Below, piece after piece: positions 10,054 to 19,193 of a DNA stretch of 64,000 nt; position 1 is the stretch's first letter; the number at the start of each line of letters is the position of its first letter. The DNA is from Paenibacillus zeirhizosphaerae (GTDB taxonomy: Bacteria > Bacillota > Bacilli > Paenibacillales > Paenibacillaceae). The notes beneath the pieces were generated by a model. That model ran no database searches and was not told the DNA's origin. It saw nothing but the letters and a program-made list of their open reading frames with translations. The stretch is taken from assembly GCF_030705605.1 (NCBI RefSeq), contig NZ_JAPCKK010000014.1:310001-374000 (forward strand), read 5' to 3'. The translations under genes and the position numbers were made by a program.

Positions 10054-10911
10054 TCAGGCTCCCTGCACGGCGGCTTGCAGTCGCTCAAGCGTCTTGATAT
10101 CGGCTGTGCGCCCGCCCAATTCTCCATGAAACACGACTCCCTGCCGCATTCCGTGAAAATCAGAGCCCCCCGTAGGAATAAGCCCATAGCTCTCAGCCAT
10201 GTCCCGGTACTTCGCCTCCGCGGCAGCATCATGATCCGAGTGGCTCACTTCCAGTCCGTCAGGCTTCTCCTGCTCGAGAATAGAACGAACGAGTTCGTCG
10301 TCTCCATATAAGCCGGGATGGGCCAGCACCGGCACACCTCCTGCTTCCCGAATCCAGCGGCAGCCTTCGCCAGGCGAAAGACGGGGGACAGAGATGTACG
10401 CAGCGGCCCCCTCAGCCAGATATTTGTCAAAGGCATCCCTGAGATCAGCCGCATAGCCCTTTGCTACCAGCACATCAGCGATATGAGGTCGCCCCAGGGT
10501 CTCGTCCGGCTCCAGCGGCCTGCCCAGCCGGTTCTTGATCTCTTCCATGGTGATTGGAATGCCAAGATCATTAAGCTTGGCAATAATAAGTCCGTTGCGT
10601 TCATCACGGGTTCGCCGCAGTCCTTCCAGACGCTCCAGAAACACAGGGTCCCGGTAATCGACATAATACCCGAGCACATGAATGTCCTTTTCCTTCATGC
10701 GGGTACTGATTTCAATGCCGGGAACAACTATTATCCCGTATTGCCGCCCGGCCTCAAGTGCTTCCGGTACTCCGGCTACCGTATCATGGTCGGTGATCGC
10801 CACGGCAGCCAGTCCTTTTTGCCTGGCAAGCCTGACGTTATCAGCCGGAGATTGCATGCCGTCCGATGCTGTTGTGTGCGTATGTAAATCACATAAACCT
10901 TGCATTTCCAT
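10054..10911 (-). CDS. PHP-domain metal-dependent phosphoesterase
   Basis: The 285-residue product has the PHP signature: DLHTHTTASDG at the N-terminus (H-x-H metal ligands), AITDHDTVAG, VLGYYVD, VLAHPGLYG, and the C-terminal GGSDFHG. This matches the YciV/RnaAM-type branch, whose known members hydrolyse 3',5'-nucleoside bisphosphates or trim short RNAs 5'-3'; exact substrate is not evident. It begins only three bases after the stop of the LysR gene upstream, with an AGGGGG ribosome site inside the end of that gene, so the two are translationally coupled. Confidence 0.87.
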   Translation of the reverse strand: MEMQGLCDLHTHTTASDGMQSPADNVRLARQKGLAAVAITDHDTVAGVPEALEAGRQYGIIVVPGIEISTRMKEKDIHVLGYYVDYRDPVFLERLEGLRRTRDERNGLIIAKLNDLGIPITMEEIKNRLGRPLEPDETLGRPHIADVLVAKGYAADLRDAFDKYLAEGAAAYISVPRLSPGEGCRWIREAGGVPVLAHPGLYGDDELVRSILEQEKPDGLEVSHSDHDAAAEAKYRDMAESYGLIPTGGSDFHGMRQGVVFHGELGGRTADIKTLERLQAAVQGA

Positions 10912-10914
10912 CTT

Positions 10915-11859
10915 CTACACCCCCTCTTTCTGTGGCTGGCCTTTGTCCTGTGCCTCGGTCATCTGCTCTGGCTGGTGACGGCGTAAATAAGTCAGGAAGG
11001 TGACCGCCGGGATTGGGAGCAGAGAGGATTTTAAATGTATCGCGTAAAACTGCCGTTTAAAGGATACATCTTCAATATCCACAACCTTGAGCAAACCAAG
11101 GGCCACTTCGTGCTTGACTGAGGAAGGTGACAGCATAGTAAGGCCCAGCCCCTCCTCAACCGCCGATTTCACCGCTCCTGTACTGCCGAGCTCCATCACA
11201 GCATCCAGCCTGGAAAGATCGAAGCTTTTGCGGATTAGCTCCTCTTCCATCACCTGACGCGTGCCTGAGCCCTGCTCCCGCAGGACGAAGGGATAAGCGA
11301 GAACATCCTTCATTTGCACACTTTGCTGCTCCGCCAGCGGATGGCCAGCGGGAACGATGAGTTTCAGCTCATCCTGCATGACAGGCTCCACTGCAATATC
11401 GGCATGCTGAATGGGCCCTTCGATCAATCCGAAGCTGAGCTGGTTCTTCAGAATCTCATCCATGATCTGGGCTGTGTTCATGACCTTCATCATCACTCTG
11501 ATATGAGGAAACTCCCGTCCGAACGGGCCCAGCAGCCGCGGCAGCACGTATTCTCCGATCGTAAGGCTTGCCCCGAGATGAAGCCTGCCTTCCAGCATGT
11601 GCGTGAAGGAGGACATGGACTGATCCGCTTCGCGGAAAAGCTCTATACTTCTTTTGGCGTACGGAAGCAGTGTTTTCCCCGCCTCGGACAGCTCAATCTT
11701 CTTGGTGGAACGCTTTAGCAGCTTAGCGCCGAAATAATCCTCCAAGGACTGAATTTGCATCGTTACGGCCGGCTGAGTCATATGAAGCGCTTGAGCGGCA
11801 GATGAGAAGCTCCCTCTTTCTGCTACGGTATAAAAAATATGAAGCTGATGAAAGTTCAA
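10915..11859 (-). CDS. LysR-family transcriptional regulator (CysL/YwfK-like)
   Basis: An N-terminal winged helix-turn-helix (NFHQLHIFYTVAERGSFSS, then AALHMTQPAVTMQIQ-type recognition helix) is followed by a periplasmic-binding-like effector domain (~90-300). The open frame extends to 11901, but TTG at 11857-11859 has AAAGGAG nine bases upstream and gives the standard MNFHQLHIF start, 314 residues. The overall pattern resembles CysL/YwfK-type regulators of sulfur assimilation, but no target genes are adjacent, so the regulon is unknown. It is coupled to the PHP gene downstream. Confidence 0.88.
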   Translation of the reverse strand: MNFHQLHIFYTVAERGSFSSAAQALHMTQPAVTMQIQSLEDYFGAKLLKRSTKKIELSEAGKTLLPYAKRSIELFREADQSMSSFTHMLEGRLHLGASLTIGEYVLPRLLGPFGREFPHIRVMMKVMNTAQIMDEILKNQLSFGLIEGPIQHADIAVEPVMQDELKLIVPAGHPLAEQQSVQMKDVLAYPFVLREQGSGTRQVMEEELIRKSFDLSRLDAVMELGSTGAVKSAVEEGLGLTMLSPSSVKHEVALGLLKVVDIEDVSFKRQFYAIHLKSSLLPIPAVTFLTYLRRHQPEQMTEAQDKGQPQKEGV

Positions 11860-11971
11860 GCGATTCCGCTCCTTTCCTATTCCTTCATTGTAACCTATCA
11901 ATTCACTGCATGCTCACAAAAAAGAGCGTGCAGTCGTCTGCATGCTCTGACAGCGCAAGACTGAGGCGGGC

Positions 11972-12409
11972 TCATCTCCGCTTGCGGCTATTCTTGATAA
12001 GGGTCATGCGCCGCGAATGGCGCAACCATGAATAATAGGATTTCAAATCCCTGAGCTCAATCGTTTCAGACATGCGCCCAAGAAAAGTAACAATGATCAT
12101 TTTATGCAGCGGATTGCCTGCGATATCCATTTCACCGGAAAGCTGGCCGAACTCCGCCACGACGACGATATCTTTATCGATAAGATATACATCCTGTTCA
12201 TTGCGGTAATAAGATGTCACTCTGTTCTGCTTGAGGCATTCCCATAACCAGGAAGCAATCTGATCTGTACCGGTCTCCTTGTTCTCCACGCGATCGCTAT
12301 AACGCATTTTGGCATGGTTCGTTATGACGATGTCGGCTACTCTCTTATCGCCCAAAGCTACAAAGAAAGGCTCATAGGTACTCCAACGCTGCATTGCTTT
12401 ATCTCGCAT
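11972..12409 (-). CDS. Conserved-looking hypothetical protein, 145 residues
   Basis: A well-formed gene: ATG at 12409 is preceded by GGAGAGTG at seven bases. The product has no signal peptide or membrane segment, contains ITNHAKMRYSDRV, a central beta-rich region (YLIDKDIVVVAEFGQL) and a strongly basic tail (RHSRRMTLIKNSRKRR). The basic end suggests nucleic-acid contact, but that is inference only. I do not recognise the family. It stands alone between the LysR gene and ylbG on the same strand, with a terminator (12593-12614) separating it from ylbG. Confidence 0.65.
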   Translation of the reverse strand: MRDKAMQRWSTYEPFFVALGDKRVADIVITNHAKMRYSDRVENKETGTDQIASWLWECLKQNRVTSYYRNEQDVYLIDKDIVVVAEFGQLSGEMDIAGNPLHKMIIVTFLGRMSETIELRDLKSYYSWLRHSRRMTLIKNSRKRR

Positions 12410-12592
12410 GGGATATCACTCTCCGGTAGATAGGTCTTACTATCTAAATATATCCAATATGTTACTTTAATAGTCCCACGGCTACAAACTATTCATGTAG
12501 ACTAAGTGTGTGCCTATAGACAAGTATACCTTGCTTTCTTCCTCGGAGCAAAACTGACACATGACAGCAATTGCTCAAGATGCCAAAAAAAA

Positions 12593-12614
12593 CAGCCTCA
12601 GGGCTGCTTTTTTT
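12593..12614. terminator. Intrinsic terminator of ylbF-ylbG
   Basis: A short hairpin CAGCC-TCAG-GGCTG is flanked by A8 on the left and T7 on the right, so it can work on either strand; on the - strand it ends the ylbF-ylbG unit. Confidence 0.8.
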
Positions 12615-12658
12615 GAATTTGCTGCTTTATTGCGTTTTAAGAAGCGACTAACGGTAGC

Positions 12659-12919
12659 CTACATCCCGTAAAAATTCGTTTTATCCTGAGCTTTAGTGTA
12701 CTCCGTCTTGATTTCGTTCCTGAAAGAACGCTCAATTTTACGCACATATGAAAGCCTACGGATATTTTTAACCGTATCCTCCGCACGTTCCGCATCCATA
12801 TACATGACGACATATTGAAGACGCTTGGAAATATAATGAACGCTCCCGTATTTCTCCAGGTTGCGCGCGGCTTTCACATCGGATACCCAAATGATATAAC
12901 CTGTCCGTTCGGCAAACAT
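12659..12919 (-). CDS. ylbG: YlbG family protein (DUF2129)
   Basis: An 86-residue protein starting MFAERTGYIIWVSDVKAARN, recognisable as YlbG (DUF2129; about 90 residues in B. subtilis). The open frame extends further upstream inside ylbF, but GGGGGAGAAGGC directly before the ATG at 12919 and family length fix the start. Function is not established. It follows ylbF by 40 bases on the same strand, the same ylbF-ylbG order as in B. subtilis, and is followed by a terminator. Confidence 0.9.
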   Translation of the reverse strand: MFAERTGYIIWVSDVKAARNLEKYGSVHYISKRLQYVVMYMDAERAEDTVKNIRRLSYVRKIERSFRNEIKTEYTKAQDKTNFYGM

Positions 12920-12959
12920 GCCTTCTCCCCCTTTTCCTTCAAGCAGCAGGTCCGGCTGG

Positions 12960-13397
12960 TTAGCCGCAGGAGCATTTGCCGCCGCTTCCACATCCGCCTT
13001 TTGGTAGCGGATCATTGCCCGGTACTTTAATGCTATCGGAAACAGAGTAAGCAATCGTTTCCGACATTTCATGCAGCAGGTCATCCAACGCTTTCTCGGC
13101 CTTCTTGAAACGGCGCACCTCTTCAAACTGCTCCATCTGGACCTCTACAGCCTCGACTTCTTCCTTGGCCACATGATAATTCGGATGAAAATGTCCGAAA
13201 CGCTGTGTTTCCTCGAACAGCTCTTTCTTGGCTTCCAGCTTGCGGACCCACTCCGCAATTTCAGGATTTTCAGCCACACGCTGCTTCCAATATAGATAGT
13301 CCGACACTTCGGCGGACTCATTGATCATGTCGCCTAATTCATAGGCGTATATCAGCACTTCGGCCATATTTACCGTGTTCAACTCGGCTACGTCCAT
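12960..13397 (-). CDS. ricF: YlbF family regulator (RicF)
   Basis: A 145-residue all-alpha protein of the YlbF/YmcA family. ETQRFGHFHPNYH and a helical core match B. subtilis YlbF, and the C-terminus GGCGSGGKCSCG keeps the cysteine cluster typical of RicF. In B. subtilis RicF with RicA (YmcA) and RicT (YaaT) forms a complex carrying [4Fe-4S] clusters that directs RNase Y maturation of mRNAs and affects competence, biofilm and sporulation. The cysteine tail here has three cysteines within twelve residues, consistent with cluster binding. It is the first gene of a two-gene unit with ylbG. Confidence 0.92.
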   Translation of the reverse strand: MDVAELNTVNMAEVLIYAYELGDMINESAEVSDYLYWKQRVAENPEIAEWVRKLEAKKELFEETQRFGHFHPNYHVAKEEVEAVEVQMEQFEEVRRFKKAEKALDDLLHEMSETIAYSVSDSIKVPGNDPLPKGGCGSGGKCSCG

Positions 13398-13503
13398 GAA
13401 TATTCAACTCGCTTCTTTATAAAATTTTACGCAAGGTAGACTATTTCATCATATCATAACATGCCCAGGGAAAGAAGCGATTTTGGCAAAAGCAGTATCC
13501 GGT

Positions 13504-15411
13504 TTATGACAGCGGAATGGGCAACAGCAGCCGCATTTCCTTCCAGTCGCAAGGCTTGAGGACGGTTATGCTCTGCGGATCTGTCCCCTCCGGGCTGCGG
13601 AACCGGCCTGTTACCTGCCAGTCGGCTCCCCCGCTGACCGCTTCAGGCAGCCACACTGTATCCTCATCACCGCTGCGCAGCATGACCGCTGTCTGCCACT
13701 CCACAGCCTGCTCCATAATCTGCCTGGCCGTGGACGGATGATAGGGGCGAAGCTGGGAAAACCAAGAAGAAGGCACGGAGGAACGGCCTGGAAAAAAGGA
13801 TTCTGGCGATGGAACCTCCGCGTCCTTGTCATAAAAGTGCAGTGTTCTTCCTGTGTATACAAGTCCGGGCCGCCCTTCCGCATAAAAAGCGGCATCCTCC
13901 AATACGAAAGGAAGTCCGAGAGCCTCCAATGGAGGCAGAGGAAATGAAGGTACAGTGCTGCCGCTTCCCTCCATTCCTTTGCGCGGGGTAAGGCCGAGGG
14001 AAGCCAGCTCCTTACGGACCTCCTCCTCCTCGCCCGGAGGAACAATAAAATCAAGCTCGCCCAGCCGTTCCAGAACGCCTCCGAGCCGGGGATGCATCGC
14101 AGCAGCATCCGCATCCTCCCTGCTGCGGCAGCGCAGCAGCGTAACGGCCGCAAATGCTGTGCGGGCGGTCCCACCGGCCCACTGGCGGACGGCATGCACA
14201 ACGTTATCCGGCACTCCGGTGAAGGAGTGTCCTGCCAAAAACGCCTCCAGATCCTGAAGCTCCATTCCCGATTCCACCGCCCCGGTGATGCTCTCCCGGC
14301 TGAGCCGGTACAGAGACATCCGGCCCGCACTGATCTGTTCGGCACAGCATTCCAGCAGCCAGCGGTCCTCAAAACCGCACTCCGGCGGAACAATGATTTC
14401 GAAATCAGGCTGTATATAAAAGCCGCTCCGCTCTGGAAAAACGCCCTGCTCCTGTTCAGCAAGCGAGAAATCAGGCTGCATCATCTCCGAGACGGGAACC
14501 CTCCACCGGATACACAGCGACCCGGCTTCCGTCACCCCTTTATCCGCCAGGCCGAATTCCGCCAGCACAGTCAGCCACTGGTCCGCCTCCTCCCGCAGAT
14601 CCAGGTTGTCGGCAGCCCCCACCTGCTCCAGCCATTTCAGGAGCGAATCAACTGCCATCCACTCCCCCGTTCGGGGAGCCGTCATACAAAGAAGCCCTCG
14701 CAAATGCTGTGCAGCAGGCTGCGTCCGTCCATAACGCTCCATGACCGTAAGCAGTATCCAGCGACTCATTTGCGCCTGCGGCAGCTTGATCCAAGAGAAG
14801 AGAGCCGGTGTATGAACGGTATAAGCGGATGTTTCCTTCACCAACAGTCCGAGACTTAGAAGCAAATCAAGCAGAACCGCAGATGACAAGGGATAGACCT
14901 CACTGTGGGCATACTGCAGCCCCAGTCCCTGCAGGGCGCTGTCCTTGAAGAGTGACAGCTCGTTCAATTTGACTAAAGCCCTTTTGTGAATTGTGCCTTT
15001 GGAAGTAAGCGGCAGACCGTATCTGGCAATCCAGGCCAACACATGCAGCAGGCGCGCTTCCGTGCCTTCTCCGGCCTCAAGCAGCATTTCAGGCCGCCTG
15101 CTCTCAGCAGGCACCTTCTGTTGCTCCCCAAGCAGCAGCTTGTACAGCTCCGGCAGCCGTTTCCCAGGTATGAACAACAGCCGCTCCCCCCAGGACTTAA
15201 CGACAGCTTCCAGCCACCCCTTCTGCCTTAGCCCCAGCACTGCGATTCTGCATTCGGCCCCGCTCAGCCTACCTTCAAGCAGGCGTACAGGCGCTTCCTC
15301 CTCCATCGGTTGTCCGGCATAACGAATGAAGCACCGTTTCAGCAGCAGCTTCTCCTCGGGCGTCAGTCCGTGCAGCACGCCTTCCAGTTCCTTTGGCATC
15401 ATTTCCGCCAT
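13504..15411 (-). CDS. XPB/Ssl2-type helicase-associated domain protein
   Basis: A 635-residue protein (ATG at 15411; a GTG one codon upstream is possible). It lacks helicase motifs and instead resembles the winged-helix 'helicase-associated'/XPB-Ssl2 N-terminal-like family found in Firmicutes and Actinobacteria: an N-terminal helical region with repeated winged-helix-like segments, then FYIQPDFEIIVPPECGF near the middle, a signature of that family. The gene's start codon overlaps the stop of the XPB helicase gene (TGATG), so the two proteins are made together and probably act as partners. The function of the pair in bacteria is poorly defined; DNA repair is inferred. Confidence 0.8.
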   Translation of the reverse strand: MAEMMPKELEGVLHGLTPEEKLLLKRCFIRYAGQPMEEEAPVRLLEGRLSGAECRIAVLGLRQKGWLEAVVKSWGERLLFIPGKRLPELYKLLLGEQQKVPAESRRPEMLLEAGEGTEARLLHVLAWIARYGLPLTSKGTIHKRALVKLNELSLFKDSALQGLGLQYAHSEVYPLSSAVLLDLLLSLGLLVKETSAYTVHTPALFSWIKLPQAQMSRWILLTVMERYGRTQPAAQHLRGLLCMTAPRTGEWMAVDSLLKWLEQVGAADNLDLREEADQWLTVLAEFGLADKGVTEAGSLCIRWRVPVSEMMQPDFSLAEQEQGVFPERSGFYIQPDFEIIVPPECGFEDRWLLECCAEQISAGRMSLYRLSRESITGAVESGMELQDLEAFLAGHSFTGVPDNVVHAVRQWAGGTARTAFAAVTLLRCRSREDADAAAMHPRLGGVLERLGELDFIVPPGEEEEVRKELASLGLTPRKGMEGSGSTVPSFPLPPLEALGLPFVLEDAAFYAEGRPGLVYTGRTLHFYDKDAEVPSPESFFPGRSSVPSSWFSQLRPYHPSTARQIMEQAVEWQTAVMLRSGDEDTVWLPEAVSGGADWQVTGRFRSPEGTDPQSITVLKPCDWKEMRLLLPIPLS

Positions 15412-17114
15412 CACGCCTCCCTCTTCACAGGTTTTTCCGTTTCCGCGAGCTCCAGCATCCGCTCCGGCTCAATCAGGCGGTATTCATAACCCTGTTCAAT
15501 CAAGAACATTTGCCGTTTGGCGGCAAATTCCGTTTCCTTGCTGTTCTCCGTCACAAGCGTATAGAAAAAGGCTCTATTCTCTCCCTGCTTAGGCCGCAGA
15601 ATCCGGCCGAGACGTTGGGCTTCCTCCTGCCTGGAACCGAAGCTGCCCGATATTTCAACCGCCACGGCTGCATCCGGCAGATCCACCGCAAAATTGGCTA
15701 CCTTGGATACGATAATCGTACTGATTTCTCCCCGGCGGAAGGCTTCGAACAAGCGGACCCTGTCGCTTTGCGGCATGCTGCCCGTAATCAGCGGCGCATT
15801 CAGCTCCCGTGCCACATGGCGAAGCTGATCCAGATACTGCCCGATGACCAGCGCTGGCTTGCCCTCATGCCGGCCCAGCAGGCTGCGAACAGCCTCCAGC
15901 TTGGCAGGGTTCTCCGCAGCCAGCCTATAGCGCTGCTTCCCTTCAGCCAGGTTGTATTTTTCCTTAAGCGGACCTGCCATAGGAATTCGCATTTCCACGC
16001 ACTCCACCTTGGCGATCCATCCTTGCTGCTCTAATACCTTCCAGGGCATTTCATAACGTTTGGGACCAATCAGGGAAAACACATCCTGCTCGGCTCCGTC
16101 CTCTCTAACCAATGTGGCTGTCAGCCCGAGGCGCCGGGTAGCCTGGATATCAGCGGTTGCTCTGAACACGGGGGCAGGAAGCAGGTGTACTTCGTCATAG
16201 ACAATCAGTCCCCAATTACGTTCACTGAGCAGCTTCATATGCTCGAACTCCCCTTCTTTGGAACGCCGGTGGGTCAGAATCTGGTAAGTGGCAGCGGTGA
16301 CGGGACGGACCTGTTTTTTCTGGCCGGAATATTCACCGATACAGCTCTCCGGGATATCGGTCTTATTCTTCAGCTCCTCGATCCACTGCCGCACGGACGT
16401 CGTATTGGAGGTCAAAATAAGCACCTCACACTGCAGGCGCTCCATAACCGCCATACCGATCACCGTCTTCCCCGCACCGCAGGGAAGCACCAGCACACCG
16501 CTGCCGCCCATGCCATCGTTTCCTTCAAAGACCTTTACCGCATCGGCCTGATAATCCCGGAGCTGCAGCGGCCCCTTACAGCCCGTCAGCGTGAACGACA
16601 GTCCGCTCCCTTGATGAAACCCGGCCGAGTCAATGATCGGATATCCAAGCCGGGTAAGCTCCTGCTTCAGCAGTCCTCGCCCAATGGCTGGAACATACAC
16701 AGAATGCTTATTGATCGCTTTCAGCCCGTACTTCCCTATTCCCTCCAGGCTCAGCAACTCTCTGAGCAGCTCTTCGTCGTCCGACACCAGCTTTAGTCCT
16801 TCTCCCGCATTTTGCTCCAGCCGCAGCTTTCCGTACCGGGACGTCAGCCTGCGAATATCGTTGGCGACGGCTGCCGGAATGTCCCATTTGGAAAAACGCT
16901 GGAGCGCTTCAATGATACGTTCCGGAGTCCAGCCCAGCGAGGCGGCATGCCAGAGAGAAAGAGGAGTGATCCGGTATGTATGAAAGGCGGTCGGACTTTT
17001 GATGAGCTCCGCGAAGTGCTGCAGCTCGGACCGGGCTTGCTCCGCTTCAGCGGAGCCGGTTGCCAGAAGCACGGAACCGTCACGCTGTACCATACAAGGC
17101 TTGTCGTCTTTCAT
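15411..17114 (-). CDS. XPB-type DNA repair helicase
   Basis: A 567-residue superfamily 2 helicase. Motifs in order: LQLRDYQADAV (Q-like), Walker A LPCGAGKTVIG, motif II VYDEVHLLPAP (DEVH), motif III LGLTATLVREDG including the XPB RED element, and motif VI EAQRLGRILRP. The N-terminal ~190 residues form the helicase-XPB N-terminal domain. Bacterial XPB unwinds DNA 3' to 5' and in some species pairs with a Bax1 nuclease; here the partner gene is the overlapping helicase-associated protein instead. The frame opens at 17159, but AAAGGAG seven bases before the ATG at 17114 fixes the start. Confidence 0.92.
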   Translation of the reverse strand: MKDDKPCMVQRDGSVLLATGSAEAEQARSELQHFAELIKSPTAFHTYRITPLSLWHAASLGWTPERIIEALQRFSKWDIPAAVANDIRRLTSRYGKLRLEQNAGEGLKLVSDDEELLRELLSLEGIGKYGLKAINKHSVYVPAIGRGLLKQELTRLGYPIIDSAGFHQGSGLSFTLTGCKGPLQLRDYQADAVKVFEGNDGMGGSGVLVLPCGAGKTVIGMAVMERLQCEVLILTSNTTSVRQWIEELKNKTDIPESCIGEYSGQKKQVRPVTAATYQILTHRRSKEGEFEHMKLLSERNWGLIVYDEVHLLPAPVFRATADIQATRRLGLTATLVREDGAEQDVFSLIGPKRYEMPWKVLEQQGWIAKVECVEMRIPMAGPLKEKYNLAEGKQRYRLAAENPAKLEAVRSLLGRHEGKPALVIGQYLDQLRHVARELNAPLITGSMPQSDRVRLFEAFRRGEISTIIVSKVANFAVDLPDAAVAVEISGSFGSRQEEAQRLGRILRPKQGENRAFFYTLVTENSKETEFAAKRQMFLIEQGYEYRLIEPERMLELAETEKPVKREA

Positions 17115-17250
17115 ATATGTCTCCTTTCCGGCGAACTTTACCTGCTTGTTATGTATCACTCACTCAAACATATCCTCTGTAAGACAAGAAGCCCAATCCC
17201 GCGGGATTGAACTCCATGTCGGTATTTCCTAGGTTAAACGAGCTAGCTAG

Positions 17251-17676
17251 TTAATGAACATGCTCCGAGATGCGGCTTAACGCATCTCCCGCATTATCGG
17301 CGAATATGTCGCGGACGGCAAGATCCCCGATCGACACCACCCCGACCAGACTGCCATTCTCGACGACAGGGAGGCGGCGGATCAGCTCATCAGCCATAAG
17401 ATGGGCAGCTTCATCCACACTTTGGCCCGGTGAAATGGTGCGAATATCCTTACTCATCACCTGGTCCACCGATGCAGAGCCGGGATGGTTGTTGGCATAG
17501 CCACGCACGGTCAAATCCCGGTCGGTCAACACCCCCACCAGCCTGCGAGAGCCCTCCTCAATAACAGGGATAAACCCGGTATCATTCTGTCTCATTTTCA
17601 TGGCAGCCTCATGGATGGGGTCCTGAGGTGTCACCGTTACACAATCCTTAGTCATAACATCCTGAATGGTTCTCAT
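17251..17676 (-). CDS. CBS-domain pair protein
   Basis: The 141-residue protein is two CBS domains in tandem (residues ~5-60 and ~72-128), with the typical openings MRTIQDVMTKDCVTVTP and VMSKDIRTISPG and the repeated GVLTDRDL / GVVSIGDL ends. CBS pairs bind adenine nucleotides and act as sensors. No catalytic domain is fused. The start has AAAGGAGGATG upstream. Similar stand-alone proteins include B. subtilis YhcV; the partner is not apparent from the neighbourhood. Confidence 0.88.
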   Translation of the reverse strand: MRTIQDVMTKDCVTVTPQDPIHEAAMKMRQNDTGFIPVIEEGSRRLVGVLTDRDLTVRGYANNHPGSASVDQVMSKDIRTISPGQSVDEAAHLMADELIRRLPVVENGSLVGVVSIGDLAVRDIFADNAGDALSRISEHVH

Positions 17677-17771
17677 TTGGGAACATCCTCCTTTCGATCA
17701 GTAGGGTGCCCAAATTTTCAGGACGCATTCACGGAAAACAGTAAGCTCAAACACACCGCCTACTATGCGCA

Positions 17772-18959
17772 TTAGGCCTTGCGGGCAGCGTGCTCCTCAG
17801 CATATGACTCACTCATTCGGATGAACAGCTTCACGCCGTCCAGCATGACATCTTCGTCAAAATCAAACTTAGGATGATGGTGCGGATAGATGGCACCCTT
17901 CTCCGGGTTGCCTGCTCCGACAAACATGAAGCAGCCGGGAACCTGCTGCAGGTAGTAAGCAAAATCTTCGGCAGGCATCAGCTTGGGGGACTCCTGTACA
18001 CCGGAAGCACCGAACACAGAAGCCGCTTCCCTGAAGAAACGCCCTGCTTCGGCCGCATCATTCACAACCGGCGGATAACCCATAATATATTGGACCGAAG
18101 CGATCGTTCCATAGGCTGCCCCTGTCTGCTCCGTAATGGTATGAAGCCTTTCCTTCATGACAGAGCGACTGTGCTCGTCAAATGTGCGTACCGTTCCGCT
18201 GAGCTTGCAGGTTTCGGCAATGACGTTTTGCGCAGAGCCGCCATGAATCGTACCCACGGTCAGCACCGCCGGCTGCAGCGGATCAACGGAGCGGCTTACT
18301 ATACTCTGCAGTTGCATGACCAGGGCGGATCCGGCAACCACGCTGTCAATCGTCGCCTGAGGCATGCCTCCATGGCCGCCTTTTCCCGTCAGCTCGATAT
18401 AAAAGTCATCGGCAGCGGCCATCATAGGCCCTCCACAACTGGCCGCTGTTCCGGAGGACAGCGGCGTCCACAGATGGATGCCATAGATCACATCGACACC
18501 TTCAAGCCCGCCTTCACGGATCACATTGACCGCTCCACCAGGAAGCAGCTCCTCCGCCGGCTGGAACAGAAAGCGCATTTCCCCTTTGATGCTGTCCCGG
18601 TGACGGCTGAAATACGCGGCAGTACCAAGCAGCATGGAGGTATGTCCATCATGTCCGCAGGCATGCATCGCCCCTTTCACGGTAGAACGGTAGTCGCATT
18701 GCTTCTCGTCTTCAATCGGCAGGGCATCCATATCCGCACGCAGCATGACTACCGGTCCCGGCTGACTGCCGCGAAGCGTTCCTATGACCCCGTGCCCCCC
18801 GACATTTTCCAAGACTTCAATGTTCCATTCCTTTAACTTATCAGCGACAAACGCCGCCGTGCGGCTTTCCTGAAAAGAAATTTCCGGGTTTCTGTGAAGG
18901 TGGCGCCGCCACTGCACCATCTGTTCCTGCAGTTCCTTCATCCATAATTCTTCTGTCAT
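17772..18959 (-). CDS. M20-family amidohydrolase (aminoacylase / N-acetyl-amino-acid deacetylase type)
   Basis: A 395-residue M20D amidohydrolase. Metal and catalytic motifs are present: LRADMDALPIEDE, MHACGHDGHTSML, FQPAEE with the general-base glutamates, GGHGGMPQ in the dimerisation domain, and AEDFAYYL near the C-terminus. Relatives remove acyl groups from amino acids (hippurate, N-acetyl-diaminopimelate, N-acetyl-cysteine conjugates); the substrate cannot be told from sequence. The frame opens at 18989, but GGAAGGGGA precedes the ATG at 18959, which is preferred. It is a single gene, divergent from ftsW. Confidence 0.9.
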   Translation of the reverse strand: MTEELWMKELQEQMVQWRRHLHRNPEISFQESRTAAFVADKLKEWNIEVLENVGGHGVIGTLRGSQPGPVVMLRADMDALPIEDEKQCDYRSTVKGAMHACGHDGHTSMLLGTAAYFSRHRDSIKGEMRFLFQPAEELLPGGAVNVIREGGLEGVDVIYGIHLWTPLSSGTAASCGGPMMAAADDFYIELTGKGGHGGMPQATIDSVVAGSALVMQLQSIVSRSVDPLQPAVLTVGTIHGGSAQNVIAETCKLSGTVRTFDEHSRSVMKERLHTITEQTGAAYGTIASVQYIMGYPPVVNDAAEAGRFFREAASVFGASGVQESPKLMPAEDFAYYLQQVPGCFMFVGAGNPEKGAIYPHHHPKFDFDEDVMLDGVKLFIRMSESYAEEHAARKA

Positions 18960-19193
18960 CCGTATTTCCCCTTCCAACCATTGATGCAAATCAACAAGCC
19001 CGGGTCAGGTGCATTTCTGCAAATTCAACTCTATCTTTTCATTGTAGCAGATCAGGTTGTTTTACGGTATATAGCGGTTTTCTTTGGCTTGCAGAAGGCA
19101 GGCAAACATACTATGATGGAAATTATCAGACAATACCAAATGAACGCCAATAGGCCTGTAGCGGGTTAGGCGGGATCAAGGGGAAACGGGATT

